A program made the translations under genes and the position numbers. The notes below the pieces were generated by a model. That model did not search any database and was not told the origin of the DNA. It saw nothing but the letters and a program-made list of their open reading frames with translations. Positions 51,642 to 61,500 of a DNA stretch of 64,000 nt are shown one piece after another. Source of the stretch: UBA1672 sp965263215 (lineage in GTDB: Bacteria; Pseudomonadota; Alphaproteobacteria; Micavibrionales; Micavibrionaceae); the NCBI GenBank assembly GCA_965263215.1, contig OZ253663.1:310001-374000 (forward strand), given 5' to 3'. Every line of letters starts with the position of its first letter. Position 1 is the first letter of the stretch.

Positions 51642-51932
51642 TTAGGCGGCAATAACACCGATGATGTCTGATTCTTTCATCACCATCAGCTCTTCACCGT
51701 CTATGGTTACTTCTGTACCGGCCCATTTTGAAAAAATGACCTTGTCGCCTGACTTAACGTCAAGGGCGCGTACATCACCATTGTCATTGACGTAACCGCT
51801 GCCGACTGCAACGATTTCACCTTCTGACGGTTTTTCTTCTGCTGTACCTGGGATGATAATGCCACCTGCTGTTGTTGTTTCAGCTTCCGCGCGGCGGACT
51901 AGAACGCGATCATGTAAAGGACGAAATTTCAT
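51642..51932 (-). CDS. groES: Co-chaperonin GroES
   Basis: A 96-residue lid protein for GroEL. It starts MKFRPLHDRVLVRRAEAE, with mobile-loop region TTAGGIIIPGTAEEKP and the ending LMVMKESDIIGVI. The classic groES-groEL order is kept. No CIRCE repeat is visible upstream, so HrcA control is not evident. Confidence 0.97.
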   Translation of the reverse strand: MKFRPLHDRVLVRRAEAETTTAGGIIIPGTAEEKPSEGEIVAVGSGYVNDNGDVRALDVKSGDKVIFSKWAGTEVTIDGEELMVMKESDIIGVIAA

Positions 51933-52063
51933 CTTCGTGTCTCCTTCGTTTATGGTTAATAAGCGGGCTTTTCGTCTTCTCCAATCCAGAGCAAGGCTCG
52001 AAAAACCCCTTCCACATCACAAATCATGGAACATATTCATTCCGATTCTTTGTGAATGGTGAA

Positions 52064-52093
52064 CATATAACGCCGTAACGTACAAAATTCAAG
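52064..52093 (-). promoter_or_regulatory. Possible heat-shock promoter of groESL
   Basis: On the minus strand CTTGAA (52093-52088) and TATATG (52069-52064) are separated by 18 bases, about 130 bases before groES. CTTGAA is the -35 element of sigma-32-type promoters; the -10 is a poor match. Confidence 0.35.
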
Positions 52094-52167
52094 AGTTTTC
52101 GGCAGGATTTTCATGAATTTTAGAAAGAGAAAGTTTTATATAGGCATCCCCTTAAAAACATAATGTT

Positions 52168-52485
52168 TTAATGATCATCGCCGGGCGCAATAGTGACTTT
52201 TAATCCATCTAAAGTCTCATCCAGAATAATCTGGCAAGACAGACGAGAATTATCTTGAATTTCGAAGGCCTCGTCTAGCATTTCTTCTTCATCATCACGC
52301 ATATCCGGAATTTTATCGAGCCAAGCCGCATCAACGTAAACATGACATGTTGCGCACGCACATGCTCCGCCACACTCGGCCTTTATCGGTAAACCATGCT
52401 CACGGATAATTTCCATCACACGCCACCCCTCCACAGCCTCAAGAGCATGTTCTTTTCCATCTAAATCTGTGACAAAAATTTTCAT
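52168..52485 (-). CDS. Adrenodoxin-type 2Fe-2S ferredoxin
   Basis: A 105-residue electron carrier. The cluster ligands are Cys38, Cys44, Cys47 (CGGACACATC) and a fourth Cys in RLSCQI near residue 84. The acidic loop DMRDDEEEMLDEAFE resembles ferredoxins used in iron-sulfur assembly and with cytochrome P450s. It could supply electrons for Fe-S assembly or for BioB. It starts 11 bases after a membrane-protein gene on the same strand. Confidence 0.93.
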   Translation of the reverse strand: MKIFVTDLDGKEHALEAVEGWRVMEIIREHGLPIKAECGGACACATCHVYVDAAWLDKIPDMRDDEEEMLDEAFEIQDNSRLSCQIILDETLDGLKVTIAPGDDH

Positions 52486-52496
52486 TGGCGGGGAAT

Positions 52497-53318
52497 TTAT
52501 TTTTTTGGTTCTTCAGGTTTCTTTGAAAGCACTTCAACGAAGCCATAGGTCATGGCAATCATAGGTACAAGCGTCCATAGAAAATCACCAATCACCTCAA
52601 TGAATGAGTGCGCCAAAATCTGCGCAGAACCGGGATTAGGGATAATAAGGTTAGCAATATTTATAACACCGGCAATCAAGATAATAAGCGGCATATAACA
52701 AATGAACCACGTTGCAAGCATGCTCAACGAAATATTAAACCCCTGCACTTTCTTCAAAAACTTTGTGAAGGGGTACCCCATGCTCACGGGAACATAGAGC
52801 CACAAAAGACGGAACGTCCACACCGATAACCACATGAGAGAGAGAAAGAAAATTGCATGTCCAACATGCGGTTGTGGCGGTGGTGGCTGCGTTGCGGGAT
52901 CAATCCCTTGCGTCATATCTAACAACGCCCCTGCCATAGCAAGCTGAATAACCTTAATCAAAAGATACATCGCAAACCCTGCCTGTAAGCATTGCCCTCG
53001 GCTAGCAGGGCCATAATGAAGCAACGGTTTCTGGTCACTATCCGGCGCCGGTATCGTACGCCCCCATACAAAAATAGACTCTCTATACAGCACGTATCGG
53101 ATAACGCCGATCATAAAAATCGCCTCAACAATATAGCCGGGCATCGCAACCAAGCCACCGAGTAAGTGCTGATCTTGTAAACCTGAGACAAAGATCATTA
53201 AAACACAGGCAAATTTTACAAAAAGAACAGGCACAGCAACACGGCTAAGATAGGAGCGCTCGCGCCATACAAATTCATAGGATTTCGCTGCTGCATCTAC
53301 AAAATCAAAACTTGCCAT
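52497..53318 (-). CDS. Multi-helix hypothetical membrane protein
   Basis: A 273-residue inner-membrane protein with about six hydrophobic helices, for example LSMLATWFICYMPLIILIAG and VGHAIFFLSLMWLSVWTFRL, and a Pro/Gln-rich loop (DPATQPPPPQPH). The C-terminus is basic (EVLSKKPEEPKK). No family is recognised. It is cotranscribed with the ferredoxin and diverges from ctaA. Confidence 0.75.
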   Translation of the reverse strand: MASFDFVDAAAKSYEFVWRERSYLSRVAVPVLFVKFACVLMIFVSGLQDQHLLGGLVAMPGYIVEAIFMIGVIRYVLYRESIFVWGRTIPAPDSDQKPLLHYGPASRGQCLQAGFAMYLLIKVIQLAMAGALLDMTQGIDPATQPPPPQPHVGHAIFFLSLMWLSVWTFRLLWLYVPVSMGYPFTKFLKKVQGFNISLSMLATWFICYMPLIILIAGVINIANLIIPNPGSAQILAHSFIEVIGDFLWTLVPMIAMTYGFVEVLSKKPEEPKK

Positions 53319-53407
53319 TCTTGCCTTCTGGGTTTATTGAGTGAGCCTAGCATATGATTTATAGGGGATATCATAGCATTGCGCCATAGACTTTTGAAAA
53401 AACAGAC

Positions 53408-54457
53408 ATGACTCAGCAATTTCATCCAAAACACTTAAAGGCACTTACGATCTGGCTTTTTATTTGCGGTCTCTCTGTCTTTGCGATGATTATCATCGGC
53501 GCCATCACACGTCTAAGTGGTTCCGGCCTTTCTATGGTTGAATGGCGCCCTTTGGTTGGCGCACTCCCGCCTATGAATGAGGCCGAATGGGAACGTGTTT
53601 TTGAGCTCTATAAAGAGTCGCCTGAATATTTGAAGAAAAACTTCTGGATGGAGCTATCCGATTTTAAACAAATTTTCTTCTGGGAGTGGTTTCACCGTCT
53701 GTTAGGCCGCCTTATCGGTATTATGTATTTCGTGCCTTTTGTTTTTTTCCTGATCAAGAAATGGATTCCAAGGGACTATTTCGTACCATTATTTTTCTTA
53801 TTCTTGCTCGGCGGAGCGCAGGGCTTCATGGGTTGGTATATGGTCAAAAGCGGCCTTGTTGATATACCATCAGTGTCGCATTACAGACTTGCAGCGCATT
53901 TATCGCTCGCGCTGATTATTTTATCAATCATGGTCTGGCTTGGACTTAGTTTTACGAAACTCTCAAAGGGGCAAAATACACTGCCGGATAACGCCCTTTA
54001 TAATCACGGGCTTCTGTGCTTATTCTTCTTATGTTTAACAATTTTCTGGGGGGCTTACACGGCAGGCCTTGACGCGGGTTTAGTCTATAATGACAGCTTC
54101 CCCAAAATGGGTGATACATGGATACCCGAGGAAATTTGGTTCCATCAACCTGTATGGCGAAACTTCTTTGAAAATCATGCGGGCGTACAATTTGCACATC
54201 GCTGGCTTGCTATGATTACAACCGCTATGATTGTCGGGCTTGTACTTCACGCAGGGCATAAAAAACGCCCGGAAAAAAGCTTTATCTTTCTTGCCGTTAT
54301 TGTATTTATTCAGCTGTCTTTAGGTATTATGACGCTATACTCACATGTGGATTTGCACATCGCCGTATCCCATCAGGCAGGCGCAGTGACATTACTCTGT
54401 ACATTAATTTCCTGCTTACATGCGGCGCGCTTTAAACAGCCTTTGCCAAGCCGTTAA
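53408..54457 (+). CDS. ctaA: Heme A synthase
   Basis: A 349-residue integral membrane enzyme that oxidises the C8 methyl of heme O to a formyl group, giving heme A for cytochrome c oxidase. It has the COX15/CtaA pattern GAITRLSGSGLSMVEWRP, FFWEWFHRLLGRLIG, GWYMVKSGL, FAHRWLAM and HQAGAV, with eight helices. The long GLSMVEWRP block is typical of the alphaproteobacterial and mitochondrial type. Its 3' end overlaps the converging Pro-rich gene by 26 bases. Confidence 0.95.
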   Translation: MTQQFHPKHLKALTIWLFICGLSVFAMIIIGAITRLSGSGLSMVEWRPLVGALPPMNEAEWERVFELYKESPEYLKKNFWMELSDFKQIFFWEWFHRLLGRLIGIMYFVPFVFFLIKKWIPRDYFVPLFFLFLLGGAQGFMGWYMVKSGLVDIPSVSHYRLAAHLSLALIILSIMVWLGLSFTKLSKGQNTLPDNALYNHGLLCLFFLCLTIFWGAYTAGLDAGLVYNDSFPKMGDTWIPEEIWFHQPVWRNFFENHAGVQFAHRWLAMITTAMIVGLVLHAGHKKRPEKSFIFLAVIVFIQLSLGIMTLYSHVDLHIAVSHQAGAVTLLCTLISCLHAARFKQPLPSR

Positions 54458-55607
54458 ACATGGTCTTATAGACACCTTTTTCCGCCTTTGCCGCCTGCGG
54501 CGCCGTTAATTCCTCAACCTTTTTAGGCTCTTCCGGCACGGGCGGCGCTTGTGTTTCTGCTGGTGGCGGCTTCAATATATCAGGCACGTCACTGACAGGT
54601 GGCGCAGGGTTTGCAGCCGCTTCTTGAGCAACACTCTCCGCCGGTTTGTCTGCCTCCGGTAATACAGGAGGTGGTGTTTCTATTGGCTTTACAGACTGAG
54701 GCTCAGCATCCGGCAACACAGATGGTGCTTGCGTTTCAGCAGGTGGTTTAGTCTCGATTGGAGCGGGCGTTTCAATCGGCTTGACCTCAGGCGAAGATTC
54801 TTGCTTCGGTGGTTCTGGCGGCAACGTCGGCTTTGCTTCAGGTTGATGGACATTGTCCGGAACATGATTGTCGGGAAGCTGCGCCTCTGTACTTTCTGCT
54901 TCTTCAGGCACTTCAGGTGCATTACTTAAAATCGTTTTTTCTTCATTGGATAATTTTTTATCTTCTGCTTGCTCTTCTTTCTGCATGTCATCGGCGATTA
55001 TATCTTGATCTTCATCAATCGTCCCCGTTTCCATCATGTCATCTTTTTCCATGTTAAGCTCATCGGACACAGCAGAGATATTGGCCGTGTCTGACATGTC
55101 ATCACCAACAGACGGCTTCTTTTCTGGAGCATCATCGGCGGGTGGCTCTGCTGTTTTTTCTTTGCGAGCCGCCAAAACACCAGGGCGCACGCGCTCTATG
55201 ACATCTTCCGCATATAAATACGTTGACATGACAGGGCCATATTGATCAACAACAGTACCGACATAGTCAAACTGCAGTGATCCTGATTTAACACTTTTAT
55301 CTACGATTTCTGCAATCGTCTGTTTTAAATCAATCCGACGATCATTCGCCTCTTCCTCCAGCTTCGTCCTGTGCTCTCTATCCTCTACACCCTCTGTGTC
55401 ATATTTAATGAGGTCCGGACCGAATAAATGATCTGCAACTTCCGGCCATTTTTCTTTGAATTTCAGACGACCGCTCGGGTTCTTTGTAATGTATAAAAGA
55501 GAAAGCGCTTCTTCCAAATCCGTCATTTTTTTGCTGAACGCAGCCATAGAGTTCGTCTGTGGAGGAGCTTTTTCTTTTTCAGTCTTCTTTTCTGCTTTTT
55601 TGGCCAT
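54432..55607 (-). CDS. Acidic, Pro/Glu-rich protein with small N-terminal helical domain
   Basis: A 391-residue protein. Residues about 20-160 look folded and helical (EEALSLLYITKNPSGRLKF, DRRIDLKQTIAEIVDKSVKS), and the remaining ~230 are a disordered tail rich in Pro, Glu, Ala and Lys with repeats of the type IETPAP, AETQAP, PPVLPEA. The tail resembles the DotL tail only in composition. It ends KGVYKTMFNGLAKAV. Function unknown. The gene's 3' end overlaps ctaA on the other strand. Confidence 0.65.
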   Translation of the reverse strand: MAKKAEKKTEKEKAPPQTNSMAAFSKKMTDLEEALSLLYITKNPSGRLKFKEKWPEVADHLFGPDLIKYDTEGVEDREHRTKLEEEANDRRIDLKQTIAEIVDKSVKSGSLQFDYVGTVVDQYGPVMSTYLYAEDVIERVRPGVLAARKEKTAEPPADDAPEKKPSVGDDMSDTANISAVSDELNMEKDDMMETGTIDEDQDIIADDMQKEEQAEDKKLSNEEKTILSNAPEVPEEAESTEAQLPDNHVPDNVHQPEAKPTLPPEPPKQESSPEVKPIETPAPIETKPPAETQAPSVLPDAEPQSVKPIETPPPVLPEADKPAESVAQEAAANPAPPVSDVPDILKPPPAETQAPPVPEEPKKVEELTAPQAAKAEKGVYKTMFNGLAKAV

Positions 55608-55770
55608 TACGGGGTCACCCTCAAACGTTTGGTTATATTTCTACAAGCGTCACACAATTTATTTATCATAAGCACAAGTGCGTAATTTTAAAATAGCTGA
55701 TCCTTAAAAACAGGCAAGAACATTACGCTTAAATTACAGTTCTAACGAATTCACGTTAAAATCGACTTAA

Positions 55771-55797
55771 AAAAAGAGGCCGATTTGGCCTCTTTTC
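55771..55797 (-). terminator. Intrinsic terminator of the MerTP-like operon
   Basis: AGAGGCC/GGCCTCT stem with a 5-base loop, flanked by A and T tracts, directly after the last gene of the operon on the minus strand. It could also act on the plus strand. Confidence 0.85.
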
Positions 55798-55800
55798 CAA

Positions 55801-56193
55801 TTAGATCAAAAAGTATTTCGCCAGAAACGCAAAGAAAAATCCAATCACGTAGATGATCACCGAAAAGATGATCACACCCCAGCTGAATTTCCTAAGCACT
55901 GCACACGCGCGTGCTTTGGCCGGATCAATCGGACACGGCGCATTGCGCGCCCGCCATTGCATAAAGGCCGCCGCAGCAAGCATGACGCCCGACACGGCAA
56001 ACACAATCGGTTTATATTCCGAGAGTGCCGTAATCCATGGCGCGGCAGAGACAAGCCCCGCCATTGTCGCGCCCATACCGATCGTCACCAATAAAGCCGG
56101 CAACGCGCAACAAATCAACGTGCCGAAACTGGTAAATAAACTCAGCATCGGCAACAGGGTTTGCTTTACCCCCATTGTTTCGGGATCACTCAT
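55801..56193 (-). CDS. MerT-like metal transport membrane protein
   Basis: About 130 residues with about three to four helices. The vicinal Cys pair in GTLICCALPALL (Cys28-Cys29) and a second Cys cluster (APCPIDPAKARAC) match MerT-type mercuric importers. The start at 56193 overlaps the merP-like stop by eight bases, favoured over 56241. It should move a soft metal handed over by the periplasmic MerP-like protein. No merA reductase or merR is nearby, so the cargo may not be mercury. Confidence 0.8.
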   Translation of the reverse strand: MSDPETMGVKQTLLPMLSLFTSFGTLICCALPALLVTIGMGATMAGLVSAAPWITALSEYKPIVFAVSGVMLAAAAFMQWRARNAPCPIDPAKARACAVLRKFSWGVIIFSVIIYVIGFFFAFLAKYFLI

Positions 56194-56485
56194 CACTGCC
56201 CTCTTCGCGTTTGATATCGGCAATGGCATAGCCGGAATCATTCACCAAATTTGTGATGGTTTCATCATCAAGCGTTTGGCCATCTTTCATGACCGCCTTA
56301 ATCAGCTTATCGGTTAAGTTGACGTCAATGCTCTCGACAGCCTCCTGCTTCATGAACACCTTTTCAATGGCGCGGGCGCAAAAGTCGCACACCATGCCGT
56401 TGACGCCGATTTTCACGACTTCTCCGGCATAGGCCGCAGGGGTTAGAAGAATTGTAAAAGCAAATGTTAAAAATAGTTTTTTCAT
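56186..56485 (-). CDS. MerP-like periplasmic heavy-metal-binding protein
   Basis: A 99-residue protein with a signal peptide (LFLTFAFTILLTPAAYA) and a heavy-metal-associated ferredoxin-like domain with metal site GMVCDFCA (Cys33, Cys36). It would bind a thiophilic metal in the periplasm and pass it to the MerT-like partner, whose gene overlaps its end. It is part of a four-gene minus-strand operon. Confidence 0.88.
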   Translation of the reverse strand: MKKLFLTFAFTILLTPAAYAGEVVKIGVNGMVCDFCARAIEKVFMKQEAVESIDVNLTDKLIKAVMKDGQTLDDETITNLVNDSGYAIADIKREEGSDE

Positions 56486-56500
56486 TGGAAGTATCCTTTC

Positions 56501-57151
56501 CTAATATCTAATGACGTAATTAAAGAGCAGCTCACCATTGTTGTTCATGCCGGCTTCCACCAGATGAACCCCTTTGAAAAAGCGAACAAGCGGGGTAACG
56601 GTCACTTTATCCTCGGCTTCAGGCTGATGATCGACTTGCAACATCAACCACGTATGAATGTCGCCATATTCCCCGATATAGGGGGCAACACCCACGCGCG
56701 CCGATTGCATAAAGAAATCATCGATATCCCCTGCCTCGGTAAAGCGGTTTTCGTATGAGGTAAAGAATCGGCGATCCTCCCAATCCGCGGCTAGCCCTGT
56801 ATAAAAGGCAGGCTCCGTTTCATGGTCGAACGCACCATGATCGCTATAGGCCGCACCGACCCCTGATTTTAAATACAGGTTGGCTTGGGAATCAGGTTTG
56901 TTCCACCGTTTCAGCAAGTTATTCATCTGCACCGCCTGAATGGTGTATTCCCCATCGCGCCAATATTCCCCCTTATATCCAAGGGAATATTTCGCCGTCG
57001 GTGAATAATGCAGATGCACGCTATTACTGTCGGGATTATTCATCACCATCGCAGTAACCCCGCCGGGATAGGATACAGGCCGCGCCTGTACATCTATATT
57101 CGCGCCAAAGGCCATAAGACCGCCCAGCGCATAAGCTAATAATTTTCGCAT
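56501..57151 (-). CDS. Predicted outer-membrane beta-barrel-like protein in the metal operon
   Basis: A 216-residue exported protein with a signal peptide (LLAYALGGLMAFGANIDVQA). It has alternating amphipathic strands rich in Tyr, Asn and aromatic residues (KYSLGYKGEYWRDGEYTIQ, HTWLMLQVDHQP) and a C-terminal aromatic-rich strand ending FNYVIRY, as in outer-membrane proteins. It sits 15 bases before the merP-like gene, so it may be the outer-membrane entry or a sensor of the metal. No named family is recognised. Confidence 0.7.
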   Translation of the reverse strand: MRKLLAYALGGLMAFGANIDVQARPVSYPGGVTAMVMNNPDSNSVHLHYSPTAKYSLGYKGEYWRDGEYTIQAVQMNNLLKRWNKPDSQANLYLKSGVGAAYSDHGAFDHETEPAFYTGLAADWEDRRFFTSYENRFTEAGDIDDFFMQSARVGVAPYIGEYGDIHTWLMLQVDHQPEAEDKVTVTPLVRFFKGVHLVEAGMNNNGELLFNYVIRY

Positions 57152-57207
57152 TTATTTATCTCCTAAAAATGCATGTTCAATGATGTGCCATAGGCACAAT
57201 TCGGGTT

Positions 57208-57546
57208 TTAGGAGTTAAAAATCGGGGGTTTATAAGGAGGTGAGGTCGTATTGTAAGGCGCGTTATCATTTACGAAGGAACGCTCTATATTGATAGCATT
57301 AAAAATCGTAGAAGCTTGCTCATCAAAAGGCAAAATATGCGCGCTCAAAGCAACGGACTGACACAAGCATATCCCTTCACAGTGGGACTGTGTGTCCTGC
57401 GTTTCTTTTTGGTCTTGCATATCCATGTCATGACAATTTTCCATTTCTATGCTCACGGCCTTATGCATACACGGCGCGGCATACGCCAAACTGATCGTGT
57501 TCAGCGCAAAGACAAAAGCAAAAATGAAATATGCAAATTTTTTCAT
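57208..57546 (-). CDS. Small exported Cys/Met-containing protein (DUF2946-like)
   Basis: A 112-residue protein with a signal peptide (FAYFIFAFVFALNTISLAYA) and a short mature part with ENCHDMDMQDQK and HCEGICLCQ, a likely metal-binding cluster, and a Pro-rich end (TSPPYKPPIF). It resembles DUF2946-type proteins found with copper or mercury genes. ATG at 57546 is preferred because it starts right before the signal peptide. It is the first gene of the metal operon. Confidence 0.65.
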   Translation of the reverse strand: MKKFAYFIFAFVFALNTISLAYAAPCMHKAVSIEMENCHDMDMQDQKETQDTQSHCEGICLCQSVALSAHILPFDEQASTIFNAINIERSFVNDNAPYNTTSPPYKPPIFNS

Positions 57547-57587
57547 AACCATCATTATAGCATTATTCGCTAACCTAACCAAAGAAG

Positions 57588-58577
57588 TTACCCGAAAACA
57601 CTTAAGTCTAGATTATCACGTTCAGACAAAGCTACTTTTATGGGTTGTAATTCAATTTCATGTCTTAGTAAATCAACAAAAAGTAGCTGCATATAACGCT
57701 CTGCATCTTTGTGAAGATGAATATTTTTGCCTTCATAAAAGAAGTCATTTCTCGCCAAATAAATCTTCTTCCAGAGCAAATCTTCTTCAACCTGCGTTTT
57801 GCTAAAACCATAAATTGTCTGCAAACGAAGATTGACTTCTTTAGTGCCTTTGCCTTCACACAGAACAGCAATAGCAGTCCAATAAAAGAAAAACTTTTCA
57901 TCACGTCCAATATCAATGGTATTCTTGCCGCTGTGATAAAACTCAAGCGCTCTCCTAATGCGCGCTTTTTTGTTTTGATCTTCTAGCGCATTTATTTTTT
58001 CTGCCGTTTCTTCAAAAAAGCTCCAATTTTGTGGTGAAGCGTTAGGACCATCGCAAGATTGTATTGATGCCAAAACGTCACTTACAACACTATACTTTCC
58101 ACCTTTTTGCGCTTCATAGAATGCTTCGAAAACGAGTTTGTAAACAATATTACTACCAAGATATACCGACAATAAAGCTTCAACTCTATTGAGACGAGAA
58201 ATAGTTTCATTCTCTCCCAAATCATGACCATCAATTTTTAAAGGGCATCCCATAACTAAATAGGAACTTAAAGGTAGATCTATGCTTTCAGCTTTTGAAT
58301 GCATCATTATTTGTCCTGTTTCTGGATTACTATGTATCATTCCCATGTTTACACTGCTCAAATTTGAGGCTTCTATACTTCCGCCTCCAATCCAAATAGG
58401 AATGTCATCATCAATGATACAAGCCTTCAGTCCTTCAAAAACTTTATCTAGTTTTTCTAGTGAGCAGGGCACAATTGTGTAAATCCTTAATAAAAATTCA
58501 GATTCTTCTAATTTTTTACACCAATCTTTTGGAAATATTTCTGTAAAATCAAAGGTCTTTCTTTGGTCGTCCTGCAT
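57588..58577 (-). CDS. HEPN-like unknown protein coupled to the lysophospholipid acyltransferase fusion
   Basis: A 329-residue soluble protein. The C-terminal part is helical and has LARNDFFYEGKNIHLH, similar to the R-x4-6-H/Y active loop of Apea-like HEPN domains, and the N-terminal part is mixed alpha/beta. HEPN proteins are often RNases in stress or defence. The ATG at 58577 lies one base after the stop of the Aas-like gene, so translation is coupled. The frame is open further upstream to 58760 but only inside that gene. The HEPN call is tentative. Confidence 0.6.
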   Translation of the reverse strand: MQDDQRKTFDFTEIFPKDWCKKLEESEFLLRIYTIVPCSLEKLDKVFEGLKACIIDDDIPIWIGGGSIEASNLSSVNMGMIHSNPETGQIMMHSKAESIDLPLSSYLVMGCPLKIDGHDLGENETISRLNRVEALLSVYLGSNIVYKLVFEAFYEAQKGGKYSVVSDVLASIQSCDGPNASPQNWSFFEETAEKINALEDQNKKARIRRALEFYHSGKNTIDIGRDEKFFFYWTAIAVLCEGKGTKEVNLRLQTIYGFSKTQVEEDLLWKKIYLARNDFFYEGKNIHLHKDAERYMQLLFVDLLRHEIELQPIKVALSERDNLDLSVFG

Positions 58578-58578
58578 C

Positions 58579-61500
58579 CTAAGCCGCCTTTTTCTTACCC
58601 AACTTCTCCAGAACGAAATCCATGATTGATGTATAGTCCGTCTTACCACTGCCGAGGACGAGCATTTTATCAATATGCAAAATCGTTTTCGGCACGGCAA
58701 GTTCAGAGATTCCGTTCTTGGATGCGTAGGATGACAAATCAGACTTTTCGGCCTTGTCATTGGTTGTCACGAGGATGAGCTGCTCCCCCTTACGTGCATC
58801 AGGAATGGCGACAACTGCATGTCCGTCATCAGGATAAATCTTGGTGACCATCGTTTCCACACTGGTCAGGGATACCATTTCACCTGCGATTTTGGCAAAG
58901 CGTTTCGCGCGCCCGAGGATTTTAACGTAACCCTCCTCATCCACGCTTACGATATCGCCCGTGTCATACCAACCATCTTCGGGCGGTTGCAGAACGCCGG
59001 GTTTATCATTCTTGTAATAACCGAGCATGACGTTCGGCCCCTTCACGAACAAACGTCCGCCTTCATCCACGCCGGGCACGTCTTCAAGGCGATATTCAAT
59101 CCCCGCGAGCAAACGCCCGACTGTGCCTTGTTTCATGTGCATCGGTGAGTTAAGCGTTAGCCCAGGTGCAGTTTCCGTTGCACCGTAGCCTTCGAGGATA
59201 CGCACACCAAAACGATCCGCGAAGAGTTGGCGCGTTTCATCTTTCACCTTTTCCGCCCCTGCGAAAATATAGCGCATGCGGTAGAAATCATAAGGATCAG
59301 CCATACGCGCATATCCGTTTAGGAACGTGTCGGTTCCAAACATAATGGTCGCGTTGGAGGAGTAAACAAGCTCCGGCACGATGCGGTAATGCAGCGGGCT
59401 TGGATACAAGAACGTGCGCACACCCGACAAAACGGGCAGCAACGTCCCGCCCGTCAAACCGAATGAATGAAACATAGGCAGGCAGTTAAACACAATATCC
59501 TGACGGTTGAAATCCACGCGGCTAGAGAGCTGCACGATGTTTGTCATGATATTGATATGGCTCAGCACCACGCCTTTCGGCGCACCTTCAGAACCTGAGG
59601 TGAACAACACAACTGCGGGGTCGCTTGGTTTTACGCCCTTACTGCGGTGAATATAGCCCGCCGTTTTGTGGGCATAAAGCGCCCGCATCTTATCAATCGG
59701 CGTGATCTTGGCCTTGATATCTTCCAGATAGACAATCTTCACATGCGGCTCTAACTCCGCAATCAGGTCATCGAGGCGACCCATTTCAATAAAGCGGCGC
59801 GAAGTCAGCACACGCTTGACCTTCGCCGAGGTACAGGCCGATATAATCGCCTTCGCCCCTGCCGAGAAATTAAGCATAGCGGGCACGCGGCCAAAAGCCT
59901 GAAGACCAAAGAATGTGACAAGCGCGCCCGTGGAATTCGGTAGCAACATCCCGACATTCTCGCCCTTTTTCGTGCCTTTGGTGATCTTACGCCCGAGTAC
60001 AATAGACCCGCGGACGAGCGTTTTAAACTTCATCGGTTTACGCTCGATATCCTCGGCGATAATTGCGCCATCGCCATTGACATGACGCGCCTTCATAAGC
60101 GCCTGATAGAGCGTTTGTTCACGGTCATTGGTTAGAAACATCATTTCTTCCATCACATCATAAAGTTGACGCCCTGCGGCCTTACGGCGGGCACGACCCT
60201 TAATCTCTTCGGGCACTTCAAATTTGCGCGGCTCAAGGATGGTCATGGTGATTTTCGGGAATGTCCGAAGCGGCACTTTGCCCTTCAAGCGGCAAAACGG
60301 CGTGTGTTGCACCCCATCCAAACGCACAGGCAAAACCATCGCCCCCGATTTATCAGCAATCATGCCCGGCCCGTCATAAATTTTCATCAGCGCACCCGTT
60401 TCGGTCAAACGCCCTTCTGGGAAGATCACGCAATGCTTGTCTTTTTCGACTTCCTTGATCAGCCCCTTCAGGGAAAACGGATTGGTCGGGTCGAGCGGAA
60501 ACGCATCGACCATTTTCAGGAAAGGCCGCACCCAGAACCAGTTCGCCACGAAGCTGTTCACCGCGAACATCGGCTTACCGGGTAAGAACGCCGCCAACAC
60601 AGGGGCATCAAGAAATGATACATGGTTAGACACAATCACCGCGCGCGGCCCCGCCTTTTTGATGTTTTCAATGCCGTGCACTTCAACCTTATAGAGGGTT
60701 TTTAAAACCACCTGCATCATGCTTTTCATAAAATAAGCGGGCAAAAGCTGGCACACGTAAATCGCCACGGCCAAGTTTGCCAATGCGCACATCAGGAACA
60801 GGCTTGTGATACCAAAGCCCATCGACAGTAAAATCGCGGAAATAACCGACGATGCGACCACAAAGATAGAATTTAAAATCGCGCTCCCCGCCAATATCCG
60901 TGATCGGATATCCTCTGGCGTGTCATGTTGGATAATCGCATTAAGCGGTACAACAAACAAACCCGCACACAAGGCAATCAGGAATATATCAAAGATAATC
61001 CGCCAACTGGACAGCGTGCTAAGGAATGCGGTCAGAGACATCAAGCTCTCTTCTGTGCCGCCCTGATATCCGTTGCCTGCAAAGAATAAATCAATGGAGA
61101 AAATCGTAATCCCGACCGCCGCAAGCGGCACATAAACAGCCTCTACGCGGCCATGCAGCAAACGGTTATTGAGCAATCCACCAAGCGCAATACCAACGGA
61201 AAACAACACCATGAATAGTGTGAATACTGTGTTTGACGCGCCAAGGACGCCTTCGGTGAAATTAGGAAGCTGCGAGAGGAAAACTGCGCCCAAGAACCAG
61301 AACCATGCCACACCCAGCGCGGATTCGATTACGCTGCGCTTATAACTAAAAAGCTGATCAATGATTTTGTAGGTCTCAGTGACGATGTTGTAATTCATCT
61401 TAAGGTCAGGATCACCCGCCTTGGCATCAGGAATATAGCGCGATGCAAAATAACCCGCGACAGCAACCGCAATTAAAAGAAGACTAACCATCACAATACC

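Noticed and set aside
51933..52140. CIRCE element upstream of groES
   Set aside because: No TTAGCACTC/GAGTGCTAA repeat is present.
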